Shown here one piece after another: positions 8,966-17,551 of a stretch of DNA of 64,000 bases. Source of the stretch: Devosia nitrariae (GTDB lineage: Bacteria > Pseudomonadota > Alphaproteobacteria > Rhizobiales > Devosiaceae). The stretch covers positions 248,001 to 312,000 of the forward strand of contig NZ_BSNS01000022.1 of the NCBI RefSeq assembly GCF_030160115.1, in the 5' to 3' direction. Under the pieces are notes generated by a model. That model made no database searches, was not told the DNA's origin, and was given only the letters and a program-made list of their open reading frames with translations. Every line of letters starts with the position of its first letter. Positions within the stretch are counted from its first letter, which is position 1. A program made the translations under genes and the position numbers.

Positions 8966-9645
8966 TCGCGCTTTCCGAACTCTGGCCGCCGGTCATCCTG
9001 ACGCTGACGCTCTCGGCAGTCACCACGCTCTGCCTTCTGGCGCTTGGGACGCCCCTCGCCTGGTGGTTGGCGCGCACGGACTGGAAAGGGCGCGAGATGA
9101 TCGGCGGTATCGTTGCGCTACCGCTGGTGCTGCCCCCGACCGTCATCGGCTTTTATCTGCTCATCGCCCTCGGCCCCAGCGGGCCGGGCGGGGCCATCGC
9201 CGGGCTCTGGGGCGCGCGCACTCTCGCCTTCTCCTTTATCGGCCTGCTCATCGGCTCGATCCTCTATTCCCTGCCCTTCATGGTGCACCCGTTGCGGTCG
9301 GCCTTCGAGGCGGTGCCTCGGGAATATCAGGAGGCGGCCGAGACCCTGGGCGCAACGCGCTGGCAGAGCTTCCGCCGGGTCGTGGTACCGCTCTCGCGCT
9401 CGGGGTACCTGACCGGTGCGGTGCTCACCTTTGCCCATACCGTGGGCGAGTTCGGCGTGGTGCTGATGATCGGCGGCAATATCCCCGGCGAAACTAGGGT
9501 CCTTTCCATCGCCATCTACGACTATGTCGAGCGGCTGGAGTGGAATTCGGCCCATATCCTTTCGCTCGGCATGGTCGTTTTCGGGTTCGTTGCCATCACC
9601 GGTATGCTGATGATCGACCGCCGCGCAGGCTTGCCACGGCCGTAA
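8962..9645 (+). CDS. modB: Molybdate ABC transporter permease
   Basis: 227 residues with about five membrane spans. The EAA loop that docks the ATPase is present ([17 protein letters not shown], about residues 117-133), and [10 protein letters not shown] at the N-terminus is typical of ModB. The GTG start overlaps the modA stop (GTGA), implying translational coupling. The expected third gene, modC for the ATPase, does not follow: the next gene is a band-7 protein 98 bp downstream. An ATPase encoded elsewhere must power this transporter. Confidence 0.92.
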   Translation: MIALSELWPPVILTLTLSAVTTLCLLALGTPLAWWLARTDWKGREMIGGIVALPLVLPPTVIGFYLLIALGPSGPGGAIAGLWGARTLAFSFIGLLIGSILYSLPFMVHPLRSAFEAVPREYQEAAETLGATRWQSFRRVVVPLSRSGYLTGAVLTFAHTVGEFGVVLMIGGNIPGETRVLSIAIYDYVERLEWNSAHILSLGMVVFGFVAITGMLMIDRRAGLPRP

Positions 9646-9743
9646 GACGGCACCGGGCGGCGATCGCAGAAAAATCCTGTTCCCGCCCTGCCACGCAATC
9701 GACTACAGTCCCGCCATCGATTGCTCGGGGGAGATTTGAAAAC

Positions 9744-10715
9744 ATGGATTTATTCATCGACGGCGGCAGCGTGACGCTGATCGTTATCGGCATCCTCGCC
9801 ATCCTGGTGCTGTTTGCCGGCATCAAGACTGTGTCGCAGGGCTACAACTTCACCATCGAACGCTTCGGCAAATATACGCGCACCCTGTCGCCCGGCCTCA
9901 ACCTCATCGTCCCGTTCATCGATACGGTCGGCAAGCGGATCAACATGATGGAGCAGGTGCTCGACGTTCCCCACCAGGAGGTCATCACCCGCGATAACGC
10001 CACGGTCACCGCCAATGGCGTCACCTTCTACCAGATCCTCGATGCCGCGGCCGCCGCCTATGAGGTGACCAATCTCGAGCACGCCATCCTCAACCTTACC
10101 ATGACCAACATCCGCTCGGTCATGGGCTCGATGGACCTTGACGAGCTCCTGTCCAACCGCGACGAGATCAACACCCGCGTGCTGCGCGTCGTCGATACCG
10201 CCGTCTCGCCCTGGGGCGTCAAGATCACCCGCATCGAGATCAAGGACATCGATCCGCCCAAGGACCTCGTTGAATCCATGGGCCGGCAGATGAAGGCCGA
10301 GCGCGAGAAGCGGGCCGCCATCCTCGAGGCCGAGGGCCGCCGGCAGGCGGCGATCCTGCAGGCCGAGGGCGCGAAGCAGGCGCAGGTGCTGGAGGCCGAG
10401 GGTCGGCGCGAGGCTGCCTTCCGCGACGCCGAGGCCCGCGAGCGCTCCGCCGAAGCCGAGGCGAAGGCAACCGAGATGGTGAGCCAGGCGATTGCCTCCG
10501 GCGACGTGCAGGCCATCAACTATTTCGTCGCCAACAACTACATCAAGGCGCTCGAGCGGCTCGCGACCTCGCCCAACCAGAAGGTGCTGATGCTGCCGGT
10601 CGAGGCCGCGAGCGTTATCGGCTCGATCGGCGGCATCGCCGAAATCGCCCGCGAGGCGTTCGGCGAAAACCGCACGCCCCCGATGCGCGGTGCCCGCCCG
10701 CCCAGCGCCGGCTAG
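9744..10715 (+). CDS. SPFH/band-7 membrane protein (QmcA/stomatin-like)
   Basis: 323 residues. One N-terminal membrane segment (about 8-28) is followed by the SPFH/prohibitin domain (about 30-190; [17 protein letters not shown], then a [10 protein letters not shown] stretch) and a charged coiled-coil region (about 195-260) rich in EAEGRRQAA-type repeats. Such proteins oligomerise at the inner membrane and are linked to membrane microdomains and protease control. The ATG at 9744 has a strong GGGGGAGA ribosome site. The NfeD gene follows 21 bp later, the standard stomatin/NfeD pairing, so the two form an operon. Confidence 0.92.
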   Translation: MDLFIDGGSVTLIVIGILAILVLFAGIKTVSQGYNFTIERFGKYTRTLSPGLNLIVPFIDTVGKRINMMEQVLDVPHQEVITRDNATVTANGVTFYQILDAAAAAYEVTNLEHAILNLTMTNIRSVMGSMDLDELLSNRDEINTRVLRVVDTAVSPWGVKITRIEIKDIDPPKDLVESMGRQMKAEREKRAAILEAEGRRQAAILQAEGAKQAQVLEAEGRREAAFRDAEARERSAEAEAKATEMVSQAIASGDVQAINYFVANNYIKALERLATSPNQKVLMLPVEAASVIGSIGGIAEIAREAFGENRTPPMRGARPPSAG

Positions 10716-10736
10716 TATAGGCTCAGGGGGACACCA

Positions 10737-11186
10737 ATGCAGATCGTCGACTTTCTCTTGGCCTACGGCCCCTGGGCCTGGATCATCGCCGGGCTGATCC
10801 TCCTCGCCCTCGAGCTCGTCATTCCGGGCGGCTTCCTGCTCTGGCTCGGCATCGCCGGCATCGTCACCGGCCTTGCCGCCATGATCCAGCCGCTCTCGCT
10901 GCCCATGCAATGGGGCCTCTTCGGCATCCTCTCGCTGATTGCGATCTTTGCCTGGCTGCGCTTCTTCCGCGCCCGCCCGCAGGTCACCGACCGCCCCTAC
11001 CTCAACCGCCGCGCCGAGCGCCTTGTCGGGCGTGAAGCCGTACTCGACGACCCGGTCGCCGGCGGCTACGGACGACTGGTACTGGAAGACACCGTCTGGC
11101 GTGTTGCAGGTCCGGACCTTCCCGCGGGCACCAGGGTCAAGATCGTCGGCGCCGACGGGACGGTGCTGCTGATCGAGGCGGCGTAG
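10737..11186 (+). CDS. NfeD-family membrane protein
   Basis: 149 residues: three or four hydrophobic segments in the first 75 residues and a soluble OB-fold-like domain at the C-terminus (about 90-147, containing LVGREAVLDDPVAGGYGRL). This is the short NfeD type without the ClpP-like protease domain. It is encoded directly behind the band-7 gene, and such pairs are thought to act together in organising membrane proteins. No ligand or enzymatic activity can be inferred. Confidence 0.9.
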   Translation: MQIVDFLLAYGPWAWIIAGLILLALELVIPGGFLLWLGIAGIVTGLAAMIQPLSLPMQWGLFGILSLIAIFAWLRFFRARPQVTDRPYLNRRAERLVGREAVLDDPVAGGYGRLVLEDTVWRVAGPDLPAGTRVKIVGADGTVLLIEAA

Positions 11187-11207
11187 TCTCAATTGTGCGG
11201 GCCAAAG

Positions 11208-11334
11208 CCCCCTCACCCTGACCCTCCCCAAAGGGGCGAGGGGACGCCGTGGCGCACGCTGGAAGACAAGCCTGCCCACCGGGGCTCACCTCGCCCCTCT
11301 GGGGAGAGGTCGGCGCGAAGCGCCGGGTGAGGGG
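11208..11334. repeat. Intergenic inverted repeat related to the CCCCTCACCC family
   Basis: Outer arms CCCCCTCACCC and GGGTGAGGGG enclose two further complementary blocks (CCTCCCCAAAGGGGCGAGG and its counterpart near 11290-11310) and a small GGCGCGAAGCGCC hairpin. The design is like family E but the sequence differs. It lies in the 173-bp gap between the convergent nfeD and rhaM genes, where it could also help terminate both transcripts. Confidence 0.75.
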
Positions 11335-11359
11335 TTTACCCGGAGCGACGTAAGGGCCG

Positions 11360-11692
11360 CTATTCCAGCCAGAACACCGGCTTGAGGTCGACCGAGAGCG
11401 GCTCGTTCTTGTCGTTGGTGGCCATGATGTCGGCCATGTGCGCCCACCAGCGCTGCATGACCGGGTGGGCAGGCAGGTCCGCCATGGTGTGGTCCTTGCG
11501 CCGCCAGAGCACGCCGAAGAGCGTATTGGTCTCCTCGTCGAGATGGATTGAATAGTCCCGCACCCCTGCGTCCTTCAACAGCGTCACGAGCTCGGGGAAA
11601 ATCTCGTCGTGACGTTTCTTGTATTCGGCGGCCATCCCTGGATTGAGCCGCATCTTGAAAGCGTGCTTTTCCCAACCGTCCTGTTCGATCAT
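11360..11692 (-). CDS. rhaM: L-rhamnose mutarotase
   Basis: 110 residues, a little longer than E. coli RhaM (104). It interconverts alpha- and beta-L-rhamnose so that the isomerase receives its preferred anomer. [10 protein letters not shown] near residues 25-35 and [14 protein letters not shown] near 80-93 match the conserved segments of the family. The ATG at 11692 overlaps the stop of the preceding permease gene (ATGA), so it is the last gene of the leftward rha operon; in Rhizobium the equivalent gene is called rhaU. There it is followed by the kinase gene rhaK, which is missing here. Confidence 0.93.
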   Translation of the reverse strand: MIEQDGWEKHAFKMRLNPGMAAEYKKRHDEIFPELVTLLKDAGVRDYSIHLDEETNTLFGVLWRRKDHTMADLPAHPVMQRWWAHMADIMATNDKNEPLSVDLKPVFWLE

Positions 11693-12693
11693 GCCCTGCG
11701 CTCCCTCCACATGCGATAAAGGATCGGCAGCGCGATGACCGTGATCAGCAGACCGCCGATGAAGATCGACATGACGATGCCCGGCACGTTGAGCAGCCCC
11801 AGGCCGAAGGTGACGAGCCCCATGATCAGGGCCGCCAGGACGACGCCCGTGATCGAGCCGGCGCCACCCAGGATATTGACCCCGCCCAGCACCACCATGG
11901 TGATGACCTCGAGCTCCCAGCCCTGCGCGATCGAAGGTCGCGTCGAGCCCAGCCGCGCCGTCAGCATGACGGCGGCAATGCCGCTCATCAGGCCGGTGAG
12001 GCAAAAGAGCACGAACTTGATACGAGCAACCCGCACGCCCGAGAACTGCGCGGCCACCGCGTTATTGCCGATGGCAAAGATCTGTCGGCCGAAATTGGTA
12101 CGGTGCAGCGCGAACCAGAAGAGCACCGCCGCGAAAACGAACAGCACCAGTTCGAACGAAATGACCCACCACACATAGCCCTGCCCGACAAACGAGAAGT
12201 CGCTCGGATAACCGCCATAGGCCCGGTCACCGAGGATGGCATAGGAGATGCCACGGAACAGGCTCATCGTGCCGATGGTGACGACGATCGAAGGCAGCTT
12301 CAGGCCCGTCACCAGCGCGCCATTGAAGGCTCCGCAGGCAAGCCCCACGCCAATGCCGATGGCCACCAGCCCCGGTGTCGGCACGCCCCACTGCACCGCC
12401 ATCCCCATCAGCGTCGAAGCCAGCGCGATGATGGCCGCTACCGAAAGGTCAATCTCCCCCGAGGTGATGAGCAGCGCCATCGCCAGCGCGATCACCGCCT
12501 TTTCGGTGAAGTTGAAGGTGAGGTCGGAAAGGCTCCAGGCGTTGAGGAAATAGGGCGAGGCCAGCGAATTGAGGATGAAGATGACCACCGCCACGAGAAC
12601 GAGCAGCGTCTCCCAGGAGAGGACAGCGGACTTAATCGGATTGTCCAGCCGGTCCGGGATGTGGCGGTGAGTGGTTTCGGCAGCGTCAGTCAT
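11689..12693 (-). CDS. rhaQ: L-rhamnose ABC transporter permease (RhaQ-like)
   Basis: 334 residues with about ten hydrophobic segments, a member of the RbsC/XylH branched permease family: [12 protein letters not shown] near residue 80 and [14 protein letters not shown] near 265 are diagnostic. The ATG at 12693 (MTDAAETTH) is preferred; longer reading would run into the repeat element upstream. It pairs with the permease at 12883-13860, separated by 189 bp that hold a REP-like element. With RhaS and RhaT it would form the rhamnose importer. Which of the two permeases is P or Q is assigned from gene order in Rhizobium leguminosarum. Confidence 0.88.
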   Translation of the reverse strand: MTDAAETTHRHIPDRLDNPIKSAVLSWETLLVLVAVVIFILNSLASPYFLNAWSLSDLTFNFTEKAVIALAMALLITSGEIDLSVAAIIALASTLMGMAVQWGVPTPGLVAIGIGVGLACGAFNGALVTGLKLPSIVVTIGTMSLFRGISYAILGDRAYGGYPSDFSFVGQGYVWWVISFELVLFVFAAVLFWFALHRTNFGRQIFAIGNNAVAAQFSGVRVARIKFVLFCLTGLMSGIAAVMLTARLGSTRPSIAQGWELEVITMVVLGGVNILGGAGSITGVVLAALIMGLVTFGLGLLNVPGIVMSIFIGGLLITVIALPILYRMWRERRA

Positions 12694-12725
12694 GGGACGC
12701 CCTTGGTGCTGTGGCGGAACAAGAC

Positions 12726-12841
12726 ACCCCCCTCCCGACCTCCCCCACAAGGGGGGAGGTGGATGTCAGTGCTTGTGGCAAGATCGTGCCACGAACACTA
12801 GGCGGCACCTCCCCCCTTGTGGGGGAGGATGGGAGGGGGGT
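12726..12841. repeat. REP-like nested palindrome (family E), copy 2
   Basis: About 116 bp in the rhaP-rhaQ intergenic gap. It has the same outer blocks as copy 1 (CCTCCCCCACAAGGGGGGAGG and its reverse complement, shown here in part) and a perfect central hairpin, TGGCA-AGATCG-TGCCA. As it lies inside an operon, transcripts crossing it would carry a three-armed fold. Confidence 0.88.
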
Positions 12842-12882
12842 AAGCCCGGACCACATCCAAGCCGGACTACATACGATACCCA

Positions 12883-13860
12883 TCATCCCGCCTCCGCCGT
12901 CTTGAGGATGATCCGGCCGCCGCGGCGCTCGCCGCGGGCGTTGAAGATCACCGCCGTGATGATCGCCGCGCCCGAGATCGCCATCTGCCAGAAGGGGGAG
13001 ACGCCGATGACGGGGAGGGCGTTGTTGATGACGCCGAGGAACAGGGCGCCGAGCACCGCGCCGCCGACCGTGCCGATGCCGCCGGCGATCGAGACGCCCC
13101 CAATGACGCAGGCGGCGACCACCTGCAGTTCGAGCCCGCGCGCAACGTCGACCGATGCGATGACGTAGCGCGAGACCCAGAGGTACCCGGCGAGCCCGGC
13201 GACCATGCCGGCAAGGGTAAAGGCGATGAACTTGGTCTTGCCGACATCGATCCCAGCATAGGTCGCTGCCGTCGGATTGATGCCCGTGGCATAGAACGCT
13301 CGACCGAGCGGGGTGCGCAGCATCATCAGCGCAAAGAGCGCGATGACGAGGATGGCAATCCAGGAGAGCATGGGCAGGCTGAGGAATTCGGCGCGGGTAA
13401 AGGACTTGAACCGGTCCGACATCTCGACCGCGTTGACCCAGGTGCCGCCGGAAACGAGGAACACAGTGCCTCGATAGATGGTCAGCGTGCCGAGCGTGAC
13501 GACGATGGGCGGAATGTTGAGTTTCCAGACGAGCAGCCCGTTGAACATGCCCAGGAGCCCACCGACGACGATGCAGCCCAGGATCAGTACCTCGACCGGA
13601 ATGCCCGGCATTGCCGCGTTGACCATGGCGGCAATCATGCCGGTCAGCGCCAGGTTGGAGGCAAGCGACAGGTCGATCGAGCGGGTGAGGATGACGACGA
13701 GCTGCCCGCACGCCAGCATCATCAGCACTGCCGTGTCGTTGAAAATGGCTGTCAGGTTCCCCGGGCGCCCGAAGCCGGCCGAACGAGTGGTCACCAGCGC
13801 CACGATGATGGCGATGATGGCAAGGAGCATCACCTCCCGCTGCTTGAGTAACCGGATCAT
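12883..13860 (-). CDS. rhaP: L-rhamnose ABC transporter permease (RhaP-like)
   Basis: 325 residues, multi-spanning. The RbsC-family motifs are TRSIDLSLASNLALTG (about residues 60-75), PPIVVTLGTLTIYRG (about 115-130) and GGVSIAGGIGTVGGAVLG (about 248-265). Its start ATG at 13860 overlaps the stop of the ATPase gene upstream (ATGA), which shows tight coupling with rhaT. It forms one half of the membrane channel with the second permease. Confidence 0.88.
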   Translation of the reverse strand: MIRLLKQREVMLLAIIAIIVALVTTRSAGFGRPGNLTAIFNDTAVLMMLACGQLVVILTRSIDLSLASNLALTGMIAAMVNAAMPGIPVEVLILGCIVVGGLLGMFNGLLVWKLNIPPIVVTLGTLTIYRGTVFLVSGGTWVNAVEMSDRFKSFTRAEFLSLPMLSWIAILVIALFALMMLRTPLGRAFYATGINPTAATYAGIDVGKTKFIAFTLAGMVAGLAGYLWVSRYVIASVDVARGLELQVVAACVIGGVSIAGGIGTVGGAVLGALFLGVINNALPVIGVSPFWQMAISGAAIITAVIFNARGERRGGRIILKTAEAG

Positions 13861-15359
13861 GCCGCTTGGCTCCTGATGCCGGCGGCCGTCTCGACGAGGG
13901 TCACCGGATCGAGCCCCTTATTGTCGAAGACGCCGGCGATGCGCCCTTCGCGCATGACGACGACGCGGTCGGACATGCCCATGACCTCGGGCAGTTCGGA
14001 AGAGACCATGATGACGCAAAGTCCCTGGCCGACGAGTTCGCTCATGAAGGCATGGACGGCGGCCTTGGAGCCGATGTCGATGCCCTTTGTCGGCTCGTCG
14101 AGAATGATGACGCGGGGGTTGGTCGCCAGCCACTTGGCGATGACCACCTTCTGCTGATTGCCGCCTGAGAGCGTGCCGACATCCTGGCTGAGTGATGCCG
14201 CCCGAAGGTCGAGCCGTTCGGTATAAGTGCGGGCGAGCGCGAACTCCTGCGCCAGCTGCAGCACGCTCGATGTGCTGGTGCGTTTGAGCGAAGGCAGCGA
14301 CACGTTCTGGAAGATGGGTAGGCCGATGACGACGCCCTGCTTGCCCCGCTCCTCGGGCACATAGACGATGCCCGCAGCAACCGCGTCCGCCGCAGATCTG
14401 GGCGCGATCTCGCGTCCATCGATGGTGATGCTGCCGCCGGAAGGCCGGGTAATACCGAACAGCGCCTGCATGACTTCGGTGCGGCCGGCCCCGACAAGGC
14501 CGTAGAAACCGAGGATTTCCCCCCGGCGCAACGCGAACGAGATGTCGGCGAACTCGGTGGGATGGCTGAGGCCTTCGACCGAGAGCACGACTTCGCCGAT
14601 CTCGGCTTTGACCTTGGGAAAGATATGGTCGACCGAGCGCCCGACCATCATCCTGACGATCTCGTCCTGCGCGGTCTCCTTGATCATCCCCTTGCCGACC
14701 ATCTCCCCGTCGCGAAAGACCGTGAAGCGGTCGGCGACGCGGTAGATCTCGTCGAACTTGTGCGAGATGAAGAGGATGGCCTTGCCCTCCTCTTTCAGAA
14801 GCTCGACCAGGACGTAGAGGTCCTCGATCTCCTTCTGGCTCAAGGCCGCGGTCGGCTCGTCCATGATCACGACGTCCGCCTCGACCGAGAGCGCGCGGGC
14901 AAGGCCCACCAGATGCTTCTTGGCGATGCCGAGTTCCTTGAGCCTGGTATCGGCGCGAAGCTCCGCGCCCATGGAATCGAGCAGCGACTGCGCTTCGGCG
15001 CGCATCTTCTTCCAGTCGATGAGCTTGAAGCGTGTACGTGGCGCATGGCCGAGAAAGACGTTCTCGGCGACCGTCAATTCGTCAAACAGCACCGTCTCCT
15101 GGTGGATGGCGGTGATGCCCTTCTCGAACGCGGCGTGTGCCGTCGGCAGGCTGACCGGCTCGCCCCGGACATGGATTTCTCCCGCGTCCGGCCGGTAGAT
15201 GCCTGTCAGGATTTTGACCAGCGTCGACTTGCCCGCCCCATTCTCACCGATGAGTGCCGTCACCTCGCCGGGATAGAGTTCGAGCGCCACATCGTGCAGC
15301 GCGCGCACGCCCGGAAAGGACTTGGAGATACCGGAAAGGGTGAGGACGGGTTCGGTCAT
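13857..15359 (-). CDS. rhaT: L-rhamnose ABC transporter ATP-binding protein, duplicated
   Basis: 500 residues with two nucleotide-binding domains, as in RbsA-type sugar importers. The first has an intact Walker A (GENGAGKS, about 37-44) and Walker B (VVIMDEP), but its signature is degenerate (LGIAKKHLVGLARAL). The second has a canonical signature (LSGGNQQKV) and Walker B (VIILDEP) with a degenerate Walker A (GLVGAGRTEV); this asymmetry is normal for the family. The ATG at 15359 was chosen because sequence upstream is the family E repeat. It energises uptake through the two rha permeases. Confidence 0.93.
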   Translation of the reverse strand: MTEPVLTLSGISKSFPGVRALHDVALELYPGEVTALIGENGAGKSTLVKILTGIYRPDAGEIHVRGEPVSLPTAHAAFEKGITAIHQETVLFDELTVAENVFLGHAPRTRFKLIDWKKMRAEAQSLLDSMGAELRADTRLKELGIAKKHLVGLARALSVEADVVIMDEPTAALSQKEIEDLYVLVELLKEEGKAILFISHKFDEIYRVADRFTVFRDGEMVGKGMIKETAQDEIVRMMVGRSVDHIFPKVKAEIGEVVLSVEGLSHPTEFADISFALRRGEILGFYGLVGAGRTEVMQALFGITRPSGGSITIDGREIAPRSAADAVAAGIVYVPEERGKQGVVIGLPIFQNVSLPSLKRTSTSSVLQLAQEFALARTYTERLDLRAASLSQDVGTLSGGNQQKVVIAKWLATNPRVIILDEPTKGIDIGSKAAVHAFMSELVGQGLCVIMVSSELPEVMGMSDRVVVMREGRIAGVFDNKGLDPVTLVETAAGIRSQAA

Positions 15360-15375
15360 GTTTTCTTGGGTTAGG

Positions 15376-15490
15376 ACCCCCTCCCTTGCCCTCCCCACAA
15401 GGGGGAGGGTGATACCGGGGATGTGGCACGATATTGCCATACCCACCGCCGGGCACACCTCCCCCTTGATGGGGGAGGATGGGAGGGGGT
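15376..15490. repeat. REP-like nested palindrome (family E), copy 3
   Basis: About 115 bp between rhaS and rhaT. The central hairpin reads TGTGGCA-CGATAT-TGCCATA. Its position directly behind a binding-protein gene is where stem-loops often stabilise the upstream part of a message and reduce read-through. Confidence 0.87.
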
Positions 15491-15528
15491 GACGCGATGC
15501 CGGCGATCTGTCTGCCGGACTGATGCCT

Positions 15529-16518
15529 TTAGAAAATCGTCGCGAACTCGTCGATGTTCGAGGCATCGTAGGTGAAGGGCTCGGCCATTGCCGCCTGCCC
15601 GTCTTCGCCGATGGTGACCTCGCCGACCCGTCCGATCGAGATCGTCGCGCCCGGCTCGGCGGTCGCCGCGTCAGTTGCCAGCGCATGGGCGATGTAGGTC
15701 GCCGAATAGCCGAGGTCGATCGGGTTCCAGATGGCAAAGGACTGGCTGGCGCCCGACTTGATGTGCGCGGCCATTTCCGAAGGAAGCGCCAGGCCCGTGA
15801 CGTTGATCTCGCCGATCTTGCCGGCGTCGGTCACCGCCTGCGCCGCCGCAACGATCCCGACCGTGGTCGGGGCGATGATGGCCTTGAGGCCCGGATAGGA
15901 CGAGATCAGGCCCTGCGCCTCGCGATAGGACTTGTCGGACTGGTCGTCGCCATAGACGGTGGCGACGAGGTTGATACCCTCATAGTCGGGCAGCACCTTT
16001 TCGGCTTCGGCGATCCAGATGTTCTGGTTGGTGGCGGTCGCGGTCGCCGAAAGGATGGCGACATCACCGCCGTCCGGCAGGTGGTCGGCAGACAGCTTGA
16101 TGATCGTGTTGCCGATGAGGTCGTTCGAGGACGGGTTGAGGTGCATCTCGCGGCCTTCCGGGGCAACGCCCGAATCCCAGGAGATGACGGTGATGCCGCG
16201 CTGCATGGCGCGCTGCAGTGCCGGAACCAGCGCATCCGGGTCGTTGGCCGAGATGGCGATGGCGTCGACCTGCTGGGCGATCAGCGAGTTGACCACCTCG
16301 ATCTGGGCTTCCGCCGTCGGTTCGGTGGGGCCGGTATAGATGATCTCGACATCGCCGAGTTCGCCGGCCGCCTCTTCGGCGCCGCGCGCGGCCGCCTCGA
16401 AGAAGCCGTTGCCCAGCGACTTGACGACGAGCGCGATGCGCGTCTGCGCATAGGCAGGCGCTGCCGCGAATACCGCCGCAAGGGCAGTCGTCACGGCCAG
16501 GGTATGGATGAGTTTCAT
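15529..16518 (-). CDS. rhaS: L-rhamnose ABC transporter periplasmic binding protein
   Basis: 329 residues. A signal peptide ends near residue 24 (APAYA|QTRI). The mature protein is a type-1 periplasmic binding fold: IALVVKSLGNGFFEAAARGAEEA at the start, a central AIAISANDPDALVPAL strand-helix, and VISWDSG. It binds the sugar outside the inner membrane. It lies second in the rha operon, 32 bp behind rhaR, in the same order as Rhizobium rhaRSTPQU, which is the main reason for assigning rhamnose. Confidence 0.9.
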   Translation of the reverse strand: MKLIHTLAVTTALAAVFAAAPAYAQTRIALVVKSLGNGFFEAAARGAEEAAGELGDVEIIYTGPTEPTAEAQIEVVNSLIAQQVDAIAISANDPDALVPALQRAMQRGITVISWDSGVAPEGREMHLNPSSNDLIGNTIIKLSADHLPDGGDVAILSATATATNQNIWIAEAEKVLPDYEGINLVATVYGDDQSDKSYREAQGLISSYPGLKAIIAPTTVGIVAAAQAVTDAGKIGEINVTGLALPSEMAAHIKSGASQSFAIWNPIDLGYSATYIAHALATDAATAEPGATISIGRVGEVTIGEDGQAAMAEPFTYDASNIDEFATIF

Positions 16519-16550
16519 ATTGGATAGTCCTCCCGAGTGATGCCGCGGCC

Positions 16551-17363
16551 CTACAGGGCCACGGACGGTGATTGCTGATCGCTATCAGCACCTTTTTCCG
16601 CAACAATGAGACCGACGCCCGCCGTTTCCAGCATCTGCCGGTCCTCGTCGCGGATGCCCCCGTCGGTGACGACGGTAGTGATCCTGTCGAGTCCGCACAG
16701 GATAAGGCTCGACTTGGCCTTGAACTTGGACGAATCGGCCAGGACGATCAGTTCGTCCGCCTGCCCGATGAGCGCCAGCTCCGACTGCACGACCATCGGA
16801 TCCGCCTCCATCAAGCCATGCGCGTTAAGGCCCTGACAGCCCATGAACATCTTCTTGGCATAGAAGTGGCTCGCCACCACCCCGCCGAAGGGAGAGAGGA
16901 TGACGTTCTGCTCCCGGTAGATCGTGCCACCGGGAATGACCACGCTGTTGCGCGAATTGTGGATGAGGTATTCGGCAATGGCGAAGGAATTGGTGAAGAC
17001 CGACAACCGGCGCGTCGCCAGGTGCGGCACCATCTGGTGAGTGGTGGTGCCGCCATTGATGATGATCGACTCCCCGTCCCGGCAGAGATCGGCGGCCGCG
17101 CGGGCGATGGCGCGCTTGGCGCCGATGTTGATGCTTTCGTTGACCGAGAAGGGTCGTCCGATGAGGGCGCTCTGCTCGGGCGGATTGACCGCCTCGGCTC
17201 CGCCCCGCACCCGCCGCAGCTGCCCCTGGATGTGGAGCGCGGCAATGTCGCGCCGGATGGTCGCCTCCGAGGTGCCGGTGATCTCGACCAAGTCCGCAAC
17301 GGTCGCGACCGGCCGTGCCTGCACGGCGGCGAGAATGACCCTGTGGCGTTCCGTTTCGTGCAC
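16551..17363 (-). CDS. rhaR: DeoR-family regulator of rhamnose genes
   Basis: 270 residues from a GTG at 17363 that has a strong AGGGAGGTG ribosome site five bases away; an upstream ATG at 17399 would bypass this site and is less likely. An N-terminal DeoR helix-turn-helix (residues about 20-50, TVADLVEITGTSEATIRRDI) precedes the sugar-phosphate-binding domain with INGGTTTHQM and LADSSKF, as in this family. It is first in the leftward operon and divergent from rhaD, so it probably controls both directions through the paired sites at 17410-17482, with a rhamnose-derived phosphate as likely effector. Confidence 0.9.
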   Translation of the reverse strand: MHETERHRVILAAVQARPVATVADLVEITGTSEATIRRDIAALHIQGQLRRVRGGAEAVNPPEQSALIGRPFSVNESINIGAKRAIARAAADLCRDGESIIINGGTTTHQMVPHLATRRLSVFTNSFAIAEYLIHNSRNSVVIPGGTIYREQNVILSPFGGVVASHFYAKKMFMGCQGLNAHGLMEADPMVVQSELALIGQADELIVLADSSKFKAKSSLILCGLDRITTVVTDGGIRDEDRQMLETAGVGLIVAEKGADSDQQSPSVAL

Positions 17364-17390
17364 GCAGCACCTCCCTTTCAATGATTTGAG

Positions 17391-17482
17391 TTCCATCAAA
17401 ACCGATCAGTGTCAATCAGAATTTTGCCACTTCCGGTCGAGCGACCGGATTGGTGATGGAAGTTGATTGTTTCTGATTGACA
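17391..17482. promoter_or_regulatory. Shared rha control region with paired operator-like sites
   Basis: TGTCAATCAGAA (17410-17421) and its exact reverse complement TTCTGATTGACA (17471-17482) lie 61 bp apart centre to centre, about six helical turns. Nested between them is CCGGTCG-AG-CGACCGG (17433-17448), and an outer/inner pair TTCCATCA (17391-17398) and TGATGGAA (17454-17461) is also complementary. The region separates the divergent rhaR and rhaD genes. Two matched sites on the same DNA face suit repression by looping by RhaR. Confidence 0.7.
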
Positions 17483-17551
17483 TACGCCGGCTTTCTATGG
17501 CCATTGTCCAGCCAAACCCTAGCACGCGAATTTCCCTTGGGAGGAGGTCCA

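Noticed and set aside
9646-9743. Searched for a modC remnant or small gene between modB and the band-7 gene
   Set aside because: Only 98 bp with no P-loop coding sequence; nothing supports a decayed ATPase.
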